A stretch of 64,000 bases of DNA, taken from Cunninghamia lanceolata. Its lineage: Eukaryota > Streptophyta > Pinopsida > Cupressales > Cupressaceae. The notes under the pieces were generated by a model. It was not told where the DNA came from and did no database searches. It worked only from the letters and a program-made list of their open reading frames with translations. The position numbers and the translations under genes are program-made. Below are positions 49,582 through 59,823 of the stretch, one piece after another; within the stretch, counting starts at the first letter, position 1, and each line of letters starts with the position of its first letter. The stretch is from NCBI GenBank assembly GCA_027924645.1, contig BSBN01000293.1, positions 6,596,501 to 6,660,500 of the forward strand, written 5' to 3'.

Positions 49582-50049
49582 CTATTTACCGGCAAACATA
49601 GTATATTCCTTGGATCTTAGCTCGAAGGCAGTGACATCATAACATTCTGCAGAAAATGCTTTACCAAATGCAATTGATAGAAGGTTTTGAACATTGTCAT
49701 TGTAATCCATCCTTTGTGTATTGCAGTGAATTCTTTTTAAATTTTGCTTTAAGCATCCTACAGCTCCTGAGGAATCCATTCTCAAGATTAGCGCATATTT
49801 CCAGTGGTAGATGATAAGGGCACCTCAATAGGGAAGCCGCAGATCTTTAGGATAACCAACTTTATTCGTAACTCCAACGGGGTGATCTTCCACAGCTGAT
49901 AATTGCATACAGTAGACTCCAGCCCCATACTGCAAACCTTTGTAATGACTCTGTGCCTTTCTGTTCCAATCATTGCAATACAACAGATCCAATCGAAAAT
50001 GATTGAAATTCACCGCAAAATTTAGGGCGGTTTCAAAGCGTACATGCAT
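49582..50049 (-). pseudogene. Antisense protein-like stretch of unknown family, copy B
   Basis: Three minus-strand frames overlap as if broken by frameshifts. The first carries FNHFRLDLLYCNDWNRKAQS and GAGVYCMQLSAVEDHP, the second PIEVPLSSTTGNM, the third NVQNLLSIAFGKAFSAECYD. The composition is protein-like and the order fits one donor read on the minus strand. It recurs at 57644-58111. The family is not recognised. It may be antisense cargo. Confidence 0.4.
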
Positions 50050-50497
50050 TATACATAATTTAGAGTGAACAGGATGAGCTCATGTGTTGAAAGTGTCACC
50101 ACCTTTGTAGTGGAGCATCAGCTTCCAATTCTAGTGGACATTATCAGATTTGTACGGTGTTTTGGAACTGGGTCTTAATTTTGTACAGCTTACTTGTGTG
50201 ATGAAGGTCTGTAGGAAAAAGGAATGAAAACCCTTTCTAAAGCTATGTTAGTTTGGAGGGCCAGGGATCATTGTAATTCCTCCATATCTGTTTGATCACC
50301 TAGACCGCTCCTACCACTTTCGCATAGGCGTTGAAGTAAGCCAGAGGTTACGGAAAAATGCAATACATTTTAGAATAGAAACTATGATGAATCGGTCTTA
50401 TAACAATGCGTTGGCTTCATATACTATGATTGTTGTTACATATGATGAGTAGGTTTTGCTAGGGTTTTAGTCATCCTGTTGTTTCGAACTACAAGAA

Positions 50498-50818
50498 ATG
50501 GTGATGGCAGGCCTGTGCCTGGCTAACAATATGAACACAATGTGCACAACTTATTCTAAAAATATGGGTAACCCTCCAAATTTAGCAGCATACAGACATT
50601 TGTTGCATAGTCAGAAACATGAATTTTATTGCTCTGTAGGTCCTGTCAATGTATTAAACCGAATTTCTCCCAGATTGGGAGGTAAAAGCTACAAAACAGC
50701 TAGCAGAGCTACTTCAGTAGACAAGGAAGATTCATCTGAGAGGATGACGGAGTATTTAGTAGGAAAGCACTTTGGAGTTGGTTCATCTGCCTACCAGGTT
50801 CGGGAAGTGCAAGATTAG
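50498..50818 (+). CDS. Uncharacterised 106-residue ORF in LTR copy B
   Basis: Open from an ATG and repeated in copy C (58560-58880) without a stop or frameshift, which is notable in this decayed surrounding. It starts MVMAGLCLANN and ends SSAYQVREVQD, with a central Ser/Arg/Lys-rich part (SPRLGGKSYKTASRATS). The two copies differ by several amino-acid changes, so selection on the protein is not evident. It could be an exon of the captured gene or an element-encoded peptide. No family was recognised. Confidence 0.4.
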   Translation: MVMAGLCLANNMNTMCTTYSKNMGNPPNLAAYRHLLHSQKHEFYCSVGPVNVLNRISPRLGGKSYKTASRATSVDKEDSSERMTEYLVGKHFGVGSSAYQVREVQD

Positions 50819-51116
50819 GTTTCAATAGAGTTTCTGTATGAAATATTGTTATTTGTAATGTTTTGATTTGAGTAGGTAATCTTTGTTTTGACCATGACAT
50901 TCATCTATCTTGGCAAAGCTGCATACTTAAGCTTTTGGCTCCATTCAACTGCTTTTGTCAGATATAATTGTCCATTCCTAAGTTTACTGCGTATTGTCTT
51001 GGGCCTGATGCACAGAAAGACTTGTATTTTGGCAGTAAAATTGTTTATCCATTATTATTACTTGATTGTCTTGAATGCCATGAGAGAGACCTACCTAATT
51101 AGTTTAGTGAAGGGCA

Positions 51117-51293
51117 CCTTAAAATAATAGTGATATCAGGTATGTATATCACGTATGTGAATATGATGTTCACGAACTTAAGCAGGTCGAGGAGCCTCTG
51201 GACATTTTTACTTCACACGATTGGCCTCGTGGTATAGCTGCTTTTGGAAATTCGGAGCAACTGCTTCGTCATAAGCTTGTTTTTGAATCTAAG
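51117..51293 (+). pseudogene. DBR1: Lariat debranching enzyme (DBR1) fragment captured in LTR copy B
   Basis: The frame reads NNSDIR, then [29 protein letters not shown] and [11 protein letters not shown], which is the core of the DBR1 metallophosphoesterase domain. The His in SHDWPRGI is a metal-site residue in the family. DBR1 hydrolyses the 2'-5' bond of excised intron lariats in the nucleus. A GT follows at 51294 (AAG/GTACTAC), consistent with a retained exon end, so this may be a genomic capture with introns. Upstream, around 51000-51116, a decayed [18 protein letters not shown] stretch aligns loosely with the preceding part of the domain. A TAA stands where copy C has Tyr (PYNNSDIR). 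It is non-functional as an enzyme. Confidence 0.85.
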
Positions 51294-51584
51294 GTACTAC
51301 TGTTTGATCTGTAAGATATTTTCAGATCACCATTTTGCAGGAAACAAACAATTAAGGTTTTGCTGTTAATGCACAAGCTGAGAGACTAAAGGACTCCGCA
51401 CACCACCAATTAGATTTCATCAGTTAACCCCAAACCACATTAGCAAGGGCATCCAGTTCTAAAGATTGGTCTTTTTTATATATACTTGTAATATCATCAT
51501 AAGATCTGTTGCAACCCAAACTAAAATTCTCTGTTTTCATTGTTGAAATATTAGACTATTGTAACTTGATCTCTTTTAAGCATA

Positions 51585-51761
51585 GAGATTCAGTCACCAC
51601 CACCTGCAGCATCTGGAGGAGTGAGTTGTCGCATGACTCCAGACAGGAGGCCATCAATAAGATACTTCTGCCCTGCTTGTAGGACCAAGATTATGCTTGG
51701 CAGCCCTATCAAAATTCAGTTGTATTCTTCCTCTGCCAAGGATGGCTTCGTTTCTCATTAA
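51585..51761 (+). pseudogene. Exon-like ORF with CPAC motif, copy B
   Basis: Fifty-eight codons are open to a stop and conserved in copy C. They include QSPPPAASGGVSCRMTPD and RYFCPACRTKIMLGSP, and end KDGFVSH. It is preceded by a pyrimidine-rich stretch and AG, as at an intron end. The Cys pattern hints at a zinc-binding end. It does not match a part of DBR1 that I know, so it may come from another donor. Confidence 0.45.
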
Positions 51762-53717
51762 GCTGTTTTTCCTTCCCCGTTCTAACATCATTTGCAGGAG
51801 TGAATAATGCTTTTTGAGATAAGTGCTTTGTGGGCAAACTGATTAGCCATCTATTTTAATTCTCAGCCTTGTATTTTCTTCACATAAGGAGCCTGCCCGT
51901 TCATGGTAGTCTATGCATGTAGGTTTTTTCACAGAGCTGTATGTTTTGTGTAATGTCTGTCTGTAGTGGTATATATTATTCTCCTTGAAGCCAATAAGCA
52001 TCTTAGTAAACTATGGAGGATTTACCCATGTAGATCGCACCCTTAGTGGAGTTTAGTATCTTGTTCCTCATACACAGTGAACATTTCATAACCTTAGAGT
52101 CTTAGATTGTATTCTGCAATCTTATTATGGCATATCTCATCCACATTATGCTCTAAGAAATCGTGGTGCCATGAGCATCTCAAGAAATCTGTGGTGCCAT
52201 CATGGATTATTGCTTTAAGACATATGGTAGATCTAATAGCTATCTCCATATTCTTGAGGTTTAACTTTATCTTCCGCATTTAGGGTGCCATTTATAAGGA
52301 AACCTTGGAAAACACTATACATTTCAAGACATGATCCTTTTCTCTCATTGTCACTCAACATGTAGGCTATTGTTGTGCATTTAGTTATCCACAACATCAA
52401 CAATGCGAATAGTTAATCCATAATTTCCTAATTCCATTTGATCTCATTTAGGAGTTGTTCTCTTTTTAGGAGTTGTGACTTCGATTTTATTTGGAAGCAT
52501 TAAAAAGATGCTGGGATCTCAAAGAACGCCTTCATCTTTTATGATTAATGCTGTTCAAGAGTTATATTAATAGAGAGAAGTCGTTAGACTAACTTAATAT
52601 CATCCATTTCATTGATTAAGCGGTCATTAACAATTTCACACCATCTCTATGATCAGTGCTTACAATTCAATAGGTTGTTACACTTATAGTAGAAGCTTTT
52701 ACCAGAAAACTGTAATGCCTTGGGAACGAACATAGTTAATACATCTATCAAGTTTCGACGGCGTAAGAATGTCTAGTCCCGATCTTCTTCTTAGATAGAT
52801 TTAAATCATCTTTGATTAAAACATTTCAGAGACATCGTTATGACAAAGAAATCCAAGCATAGTAAACTGTTATCTGTTTGAGGTCAAGAATATCTGAAGG
52901 ACCGTATTAGGGTAGAACTTAGAGGAAAATGAAAACATTGATGTTCATTGTTGATGGTAGGACCTTTGTCCTCGTTGTAATGCCGTATAGTTATAAGGTA
53001 TCATTTTAGTACTTAATCCAACGTTGGAAAGGTAAGTTAATTAGGGTAAAATTTGTTATACTTGTGTTTTATAATCTATCTTTAGAAACAAATATAGAAT
53101 ATTTAAATAGTTTAATTGTAATGTATTAGTATAATTGTTGTATTTATTGTGAAATCAATTAGTTTGATTTAAAGAGATAATGTAATCCATTGTTGATTTC
53201 ATTACAAAGTTATTTATGATGAGCCAAGAAGGAATTTTAGTGTTTAATTTCTAGATTCTGAATTGTACTGTGTGAGTTAAGTATTTCTATTGTCTGAAAG
53301 AGTCAAATTGAGAGTGGTCATACTCGAAATCCCAGAGGCTGAGTTTGTCGTAGTGTGGATGGATGTTTTTGTATTGTGATGTTATAACGATTATGCGATT
53401 CAAATTTAGTATGAAGTATAATGGAGTATTGACTAAGTTGATTATGTGTTTGTGATATTGAATTCTCTGGATGAGATATTTAACTAGTTGTGACTATCTT
53501 GTATCTGTTTTGTCGTAATTGTTGTTTGGAGAGACCTGGTATCTGTAAAAGTGTAAAATGTTGTAATGCCATAGGCGATGGATAACAATTGGTGTTATGA
53601 TTCTATTTGTAATGCAAGAAGGTTTATGCCTTGCAGTAAATATGTATGAGTAATGTTATAATGCCTTGTATTATGGTTAAGGTTTACTAGGTGTTAGGAA
53701 GGAGAGTGGCTTTCAAC
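51762..53717 (+). other. LTR copy B, part without recognised genes
   Basis: AT-rich sequence, repeated at +8,062. The minus-strand 61-codon ORF at 52094-52279 is identical in copy C but has no recognised domain. Similarity to copy A returns faintly near 53280 (TATTGTCTGAAAGAGTCAAA against TATTGTTTGAAATGGTCAAA in A). Confidence 0.5.
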
Positions 53718-54039
53718 GTGGGGCCGGCGCCCAAAGTGGCAGTCAGGATAACCCGTTGAAAGTAGATTAATCAATTGATAACCCAAAATGAACTAGGGGG
53801 TTAAGGGTAGATTTCACACTAAACAAGATTAATGGACTCCTCTCCCATGGCCAGTAGTGCTTGTATAGACTAAGGATGGGTAGAGAAGGCCCGGTTGGCA
53901 TGATTGACTTCCTTGTCCTCATGAAAGGAAGGTCGATTCCGCATGTGTCACCCTATGGGACCGGCGCCTAGTGAGAGGCTGTCAGGATAACCATAGATGG
54001 GGGCCGGTGCCTAGTGAGAGGCTGTCAGGATAACCCATG
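53718..54039 (+). repeat. Three about 43-bp GC-rich repeats near the LTR end, copy B
   Basis: Units at about 53718-53758, 53954-53996 and 53997-54039 share GGCCGG(C/T)GCC and GTCAGGATAACC. Equivalent units are in copies A and C. Confidence 0.7.
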
Positions 54040-54770
54040 CTAGGACCATGCGATGACACTCTCCCTACTACAACCTAGCATTCCTTGTTTGATCTCTCCA
54101 CTTATGTTATGTTTCGCCTCTAGAAGATAAGTTGTGTTGTATTGTTATTGCCATGTGTTGTATTGGCGTTTGGTTGTCCTTTGTTCATGTTAGTTCTGTC
54201 TACCTGACTGTGATTGTTTGGGACCTCATGTTAACTCCTAGCTCGGGGGGTGGACCTTAGGGTTCTACATGGTCGGGTGGAAGAGCTATTTTATCCATTG
54301 GTTATCCCTTGTCAAGTTCATATGCAGAAAAGGATTTGTTCCAGTCGTACTTGTCCTAGTTGATGAAGATGCATGTGTATAATCTTGTACCAGATTTGTG
54401 TAACAGATCAATCATAATGTATGTGATTCTGATGTAGTCTATAAATGGCAATGTAATGATGTCATGATGTACTTATGTGTAACAAAAGCATTTCAGTTAT
54501 GTTTTGATCATGTAGATTTTATTATCTGACGGTATGTAATGAATATGAATCAGTTATTCAATTATGCTTTTGATTTAGATCAGTTACTGATGAATGTTAA
54601 ATTATGTTAGTTGGTTTGTAAAGTAATGCAGCCTTGTATCCTTAGAGAATATGTCGTAGTTAGTTATGTTAACATTATTTGTTATCTTAAACATTAAAAA
54701 AAAAAAATGTTCCTGTTTCATGTAGCATAAATGTGTAATTCTTTGAGGTGTACAAGGCGGGCGTTACATC

Positions 54771-54783
54771 TGGTATCAGAGCC
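54771..54783 (+). promoter_or_regulatory. Primer binding site, initiator-Met-tRNA type
   Basis: TGGTATCAGAGCC two bases after the LTR end. It defines the plus orientation and the 5' LTR status of copy B. Confidence 0.9.
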
Positions 54784-56126
54784 AAGTTTAAACACTGGGT
54801 ACTCTGGGTGTGCTTAGTCCCATTATGTTGTCTTAGTTGCTTAAACTCTTCAGATTTTCTTCTTCCTTTTGTCATCCTTGCCAAACAATGTGAGGGTGTC
54901 CCTTGGCAGTGTGTACGTAGGTAGATGCCTAGGGGTCAAGGTAGAGGTAGTTGGCATGTAGAGATCCATTCCCTTGATTTCTGCCATGCAGTTGAAGAAA
55001 GGTATGCGGCAAGATTGTCAGTTGTTTGTTGTGATGGTTAACGTTTGGGAGTTTAGGGAAGAAGTGTTCCCCGAAGATCATCCCATCCGTAAGGAGCTTC
55101 GGTTGTAGTTAAAGGAGTTGTCATTTAGAGGACTTGATGCTTGTGCACCCTCTTGTGGAGTAGGAATTCTTGGATTTTGCGGTGGTTATGTAGAGTCCTT
55201 ATGGTATAGAATAAAGTAGTGAGGTTAACCTGATGTTGTTTCCTCCTTCCTCGTTCGGTGGCTAGCATCTAGTCACGCAGTGTTGTACAATACAACTTAA
55301 AAAAAAAAAAGTGTATTTTCTTTATAATTTTCTTTATAATTTTCTATTAAATAAAAGGTTGGCACTTTGTTTATATTTGGTTGTGATGGTTTAGCCACAC
55401 CTTGTGATCTTCATTTGTGTGTAACCCTCATAGTTACATTTGATTTAGTGTTGAATTGCACGCATTTCTTGTTTCGTTGAAGAAATTTAATCCTTATTTG
55501 ATATTTGTTTATGACTTTGGTGGCTGAACTATTTTCTCTTTATTGTTTTCGATGCCGGCCGTGTATCGTATTGTGATTCCTCTCCAAGGATGTATGAGGC
55601 AGACTTGGTGAGTGTATACGAGGAAGCAGACACAGGGAACCTTGAGGATGGGATATCCGAGGCTAGGACTATTTCATGGAGGCTAACTAATTCTTGCTGT
55701 AGGAGTTAGGTCATTGTTGTCTTGTTTGGATGGTCTAACCATGTGTATGTGCCCTAGCACGATCAAGTCTCAGAGTGTGTGGTATGGATTGTGCGGGATA
55801 GATGTTGGCTCTTGGCTCATAGATTTTATGTCATGCCTTAGTAGGTCAGTTACCGGTGTCCAGATGGATCCTTGTGTAGCCTTGAGATGTGATTCATGGT
55901 AATTTGAATTCGTCTATGTGTGTTAAATCATGAATATAGTGCTTATAAAATGATAAATTATGGTACCATGCTGCTAAAGGTGTAAAGTTTGTATATCAAG
56001 ACTTTTCTGTTAATAGATCTCATGCACAGTATGTGCTCCCGTGTTTGCATAGTGTTGTGAAAACTGCTCAAACTCAATACATTTCACCCATATTTGTTCG
56101 CAGGCTTCCATGAGTAAGCCTGATCC
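54784..56126 (+). mobile_element. 1.37-kb internal region with a Ty3/gypsy pol remnant
   Basis: The frame at 54978-55107 reads ISAMQLKKGMRQDCQLFVVM and continues EEVFPEDHP up to a stop. This resembles the linker between protease and reverse transcriptase in plant gypsy polyproteins (ISAMQL-(R/K)...GCQLF, then EDFADVFPEE-like). The rest has no catalytic motif: gag, RT, RNase H and integrase are absent. An A12 run and twice-repeated TTTCTTTATAATT lie near 55300-55345. The element cannot move by itself. Confidence 0.6.
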
Positions 56127-56139
56127 TAGGGGGGGAGGA
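56127..56139 (+). promoter_or_regulatory. Polypurine tract before LTR copy C
   Basis: TAGGGGGGGAGGA lies directly before the LTR start TGTAGTGCCC, which confirms that copy C is the 3' LTR of this unit. Confidence 0.85.
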
Positions 56140-57643
56140 TGTAGTGCCCCTCATCTCGTCGTCCATCAGATTGATGTTTGCTTAAAATCTATAGTGTCCT
56201 AGACCGTAGATGATGGATCTCTTGTTATCTTGTTACTTCATTGTGAATCTGATTGTTATGATAACAGTTGTTGATGTTGGATTTTATCATTTTATGTTTT
56301 AGAATTTGATAAATGAACTAGATGTTACAGATGTTTCGATGTTAATTGCGATATTGGATTGAATGTTTTACGTTGTTGATTAATATCAGATACCTTGTTC
56401 AACGTAGTAAATTGTTTATACATAAACGTGAATGGAACAGTGTTGTATTACTCGCTTTCGAGTACCCTACACCACTGTGATTTCCATTCACTATAGGATT
56501 GTATGTGGATATATATCTTGAATGTTTAACCATGCGTTGTTGCAAGAATGCAGGTACTAGGCATCGACTCCACCTGATTACAGGTCTGAGCGTGCCTTCA
56601 CCAATGGATTAGCTGTTGGAGTTAACGTGAGGTCCCATGTCAGTGTGGTCTGGTTGTCAGTTTATCCTCTTGGTCATTGTCTGTCATTCGATCATGATTT
56701 GCGGACAAGTAATATTGCACCTTGGAGTCTAACTAGGTTAGAAAGTGTCTGAATGTGTAAGGTGTCATTGTGCTTTAATTAGAATCATATTACGGAAAGT
56801 ATAATGTCGATAATTGTTGATTATTGTTGTAAATAAATTATTATTTTATTAGAAGTATAGTTGTTAAATAAAGATTGTAAGAGGTTTTGTATTGTTCAAT
56901 ATAATATTATTTATAATAAATATTTAAATAAATAAAATAGTTGTAAGTTATGTTGTAATTAGTCATTTACAACTAAATTAATAAAATAAATTAAAATATA
57001 TATATAGTTGTACAATTATGGATTGTTGTAATGTTATAAATTTATTAAATAAAATATGCTTGGTCGGCTATAAAGTCATTAAGTGTTGTCGGGAATTATG
57101 TGTTTTCATTTAAAAAAGAAATACAATAAAATAAATAAAGAACTTCTTTGGGATTATTAAATTAAATAAAAATATTAGTAGAGGAGGGAGATGCACGGGA
57201 TCACATGCCGAGCCCCTTGGAAGAAGGAAGGGGCTGTGTTATAAAAGAAAAGGCTTGTTGAAGCAAAGGGACAGCATTGCAGGTAGAGAAAAAGTGAAGA
57301 AGCTCAGGGAAAAAGGCTTGGACTGCAGCAGTTGAACCGGAATTGTCGAATCGGCATCGCAGCCAGGTTCCATTAAAAGTTTAATTTATTCCTCTGCTTC
57401 TCTTTCTGAATCTACAAATGTTGTTGGTTGTTTAATCTTCCAAATGTTTTGTTTGGGTTAAATTTATGCTTAAAGATTCTATCCAATTTGCAATCGGTTT
57501 GTATTCTGAGTTTTAGTCGTCAAATCTTAAACCCGGATGATCACGTCTGTAGGTTGCCCTCTCTACATTTAAACCATAACATCTTTTAGGGTTTTAAATC
57601 GTTTCTGCCAAGGAATTCCTTGTGTAGTTGTCTACCTCCCACT

Positions 57644-58111
57644 CTATTTACCGGCAAACATAGTATATTCCTTGGATCTTAGCTCGAAGGCAGTGACATC
57701 ATAACATTCTACAGAAAATGCTTTACCAAATGCAATTGATAGAAGGTTTTGAACATTGTCATTGTAATCCATCCTTTGTGTATTGCAGCGAATTCTTTTT
57801 AAATTTTGCTTTAAGCATCCTACAGCTCCTGAGGAATCCGTTCTCAAGATTAGTGCATATTTCCAGTGGTAGATGATAAGGGCACCTCAATAGGGAAGCC
57901 ACAGATCTTTAGGGTAACCAACTTTATTCGTAACTCCAACGGGGTGATCTTCCACAGCTGATAATTGCATACAGTAGACTCCAGCCCCATACTGCAACCC
58001 TTTGTAATGACTCTGTGCCTTTCTATTCCAATCATTGCAATACAACAGATCCAATCGAAAATGATTGAAATTCACCGCAAAATTTAGGGTGGTTTCAAAG
58101 CGTACATGCAT
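57644..58111 (-). pseudogene. Antisense protein-like stretch, copy C
   Basis: Same three overlapping minus-strand frames as at 49582-50049, with the same breaks and a few substitutions (for example MRTDSSGAVG where B has MRMDSSGAVG). The family is not recognised. Confidence 0.4.
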
Positions 58112-58559
58112 TATACATAATTTAGAGTGAACAGGATGAGCTCATGTGTTGAACGCGTCACCACCTTTGTAGTGGAGCATCAGGTTCCAATTCCAGCGGA
58201 CATTATCAGATTTGTACAGTGTTTTGGAACTGGGTCTTAATTTTGTACAGCTTACTTGTGTGATGAAGGTCTGTAGGAAAAAGGAATGAAAACCCTTTTT
58301 AAAGATATGTTAGTTTGGAGGGCCAGGGATCATTGTAATTCCTCCATATCTGTTTGATCACCTGGACCGCTCCTACCACTTCCGCATAGGCGTTGAAGTA
58401 GGCCAGAGGTTACGGAAAAATGCAATACATTTTAGAATAGAAACTATGATGAATCGGTCTTATAACAATGCGTTGGCTTCATATACTATGATTGTTGTTA
58501 CATATGATGAGTAGGTTTTGCTAGGGTTTTAGTCATCCTGTTGTTTCGAACTACAAGAA

Positions 58560-58880
58560 ATGGCGATGGCAGGCCTGTGCCTGGCTAACAATATGAACAA
58601 AATGTGCACAGCTTATTCTAAAAATATGGGTAAGCCTCCAAATTTAGCAACATACAGACATTTGTTGCGTAGTCAGAAACATGAATTTTATTGCTCTGTA
58701 GGTCCTGTCAATGTATTAAACCGAATTTCTCCCAGATTGGGAGGTAAAAGCTACAAAACAGCTAGCAGAGCTACTTCAGTAGACAAGGAAGAATCATCTG
58801 AGAGGATGACAGAGTATTTAGTAGGAAAGCACTTTGGAGTTGGTTCGTCTGCCTACCAGGTTCGGGAAGTGCAAGATTAG
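58560..58880 (+). CDS. Uncharacterised 106-residue ORF, copy C
   Basis: Counterpart of 50498-50818, still fully open. It starts MAMAGLCLANNMNK and ends SSAYQVREVQD. The amino-acid differences from B (for example at residues 2, 14 and 25) give no sign of strong purifying selection. Confidence 0.4.
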   Translation: MAMAGLCLANNMNKMCTAYSKNMGKPPNLATYRHLLRSQKHEFYCSVGPVNVLNRISPRLGGKSYKTASRATSVDKEESSERMTEYLVGKHFGVGSSAYQVREVQD

Positions 58881-59178
58881 GTTTCAATAGAGTTTCTGTA
58901 TGAAATATTGTTATTTGTAATGTTTTGATTTGAGTAGGTAATCTTTGTTTTGACCATGACATTCATCTATACTGGCAAAGCTGCATACTTAAGCTTTTGG
59001 CTCCATTCAACTGCTTTTGTCAGATATAATTGTCCATTCCTAAGTTTACTGCGTATTGTCTTGGGCCTGATGCACAGAAAGACTTGTATTTTGGCAGTAA
59101 AATTGTTTATCCATTATTATTACTTGATTGTCTTGAATGCCATGAGAGAGACCTACCTAATTGGTTTAGTGAAGGGCA

Positions 59179-59355
59179 CCTTACAATAATAGTGATATCA
59201 GGTCTGTATATCACGTATGTGAATATGATGTTCACAAACTTAAGCAGGTCGAGGAGCCTCTGGACATTTTTACTTCACACGATTGGCCTCGTGGTATAGC
59301 TGCTTTTGGAAATTCGGAGCAACTGCTTTGTCATAAGCTTGTTTTTGAATCTGAG
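59179..59355 (+). pseudogene. DBR1: DBR1 fragment, copy C (better preserved)
   Basis: The same exon as 51117-51293, but closer to the family consensus: [13 protein letters not shown], with Tyr and Ser codons intact where B has a stop and Tyr, and DVHKLKQ where B has DVHELKQ. Still only about 59 codons, with no start, most catalytic residues missing, and a GT after GAATCTGAG at 59356. It shows that the capture predates the duplication of the LTRs and that B decayed afterwards. Confidence 0.85.
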
Positions 59356-59646
59356 GTACTTTTGTTTGATCTGTAAGATATTTTTAGATCACCATTTTGC
59401 AGGAAACAAACAATTGAGGTTTTGCTGTTAATGCACAAGCTAAGAGACTAAAGGACTCCGCACACCACCAATTAGATTTCATCAGTTAACCCCAAACCAC
59501 ATTAGCAAGGGCATCCAGTTCTAAAGATTGGTCTTTTTTATATATACTTTTAATATCATCATAAGATCTGTTGCAACCTAAACTAAAATTCTCCATTTTC
59601 ATTGTTGAAATATTAGACTATTGTAACTTGATCTCTTTTAAGCATA

Positions 59647-59823
59647 GAGATTCAGTCACGACCACCTGCAGCATCTGGAGGAGTGAGTTGTCGCATGACT
59701 CCAGACAGGAGGCCGTCAATAAGATACTTCTGCCCTGCTTGCAGGACCAAGATTATGCTTGGCAGCCCTATCAAAATTCAGTTGTATTCTTCCTCTGCTA
59801 AGGATGGCTTCGTTTCTCATTAA
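59647..59823 (+). pseudogene. Exon-like ORF with CPAC motif, copy C
   Basis: Counterpart of 51585-51761. Open over its length, with a Ser-to-Arg type change near its start (CAGTCACGACCACC) and an otherwise nearly identical RYFCPACRTKI core. Confidence 0.45.

Larger units (their letters stand above)
48078..54768 (+). repeat. Giant LTR, copy B (6.69 kb)
   Basis: Starts TGTAGTGCCCCTCATC and ends GGCGGGCGTTACA, followed two bases later by the primer site TGGTATCAGAGCC. It is nearly identical to 56140-62828 over its whole length, and to copy A only over about the first 1.2 kb and last 1.5 kb. Contents in order: hairpin, TATA box, antisense and sense coding-like stretches, DBR1 fragment, Cys-containing ORF, AT-rich spacer, three GC-rich repeats, terminal segment. 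6.69 kb is far above the usual few hundred to about two thousand bases for plant LTRs. Confidence 0.88.
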
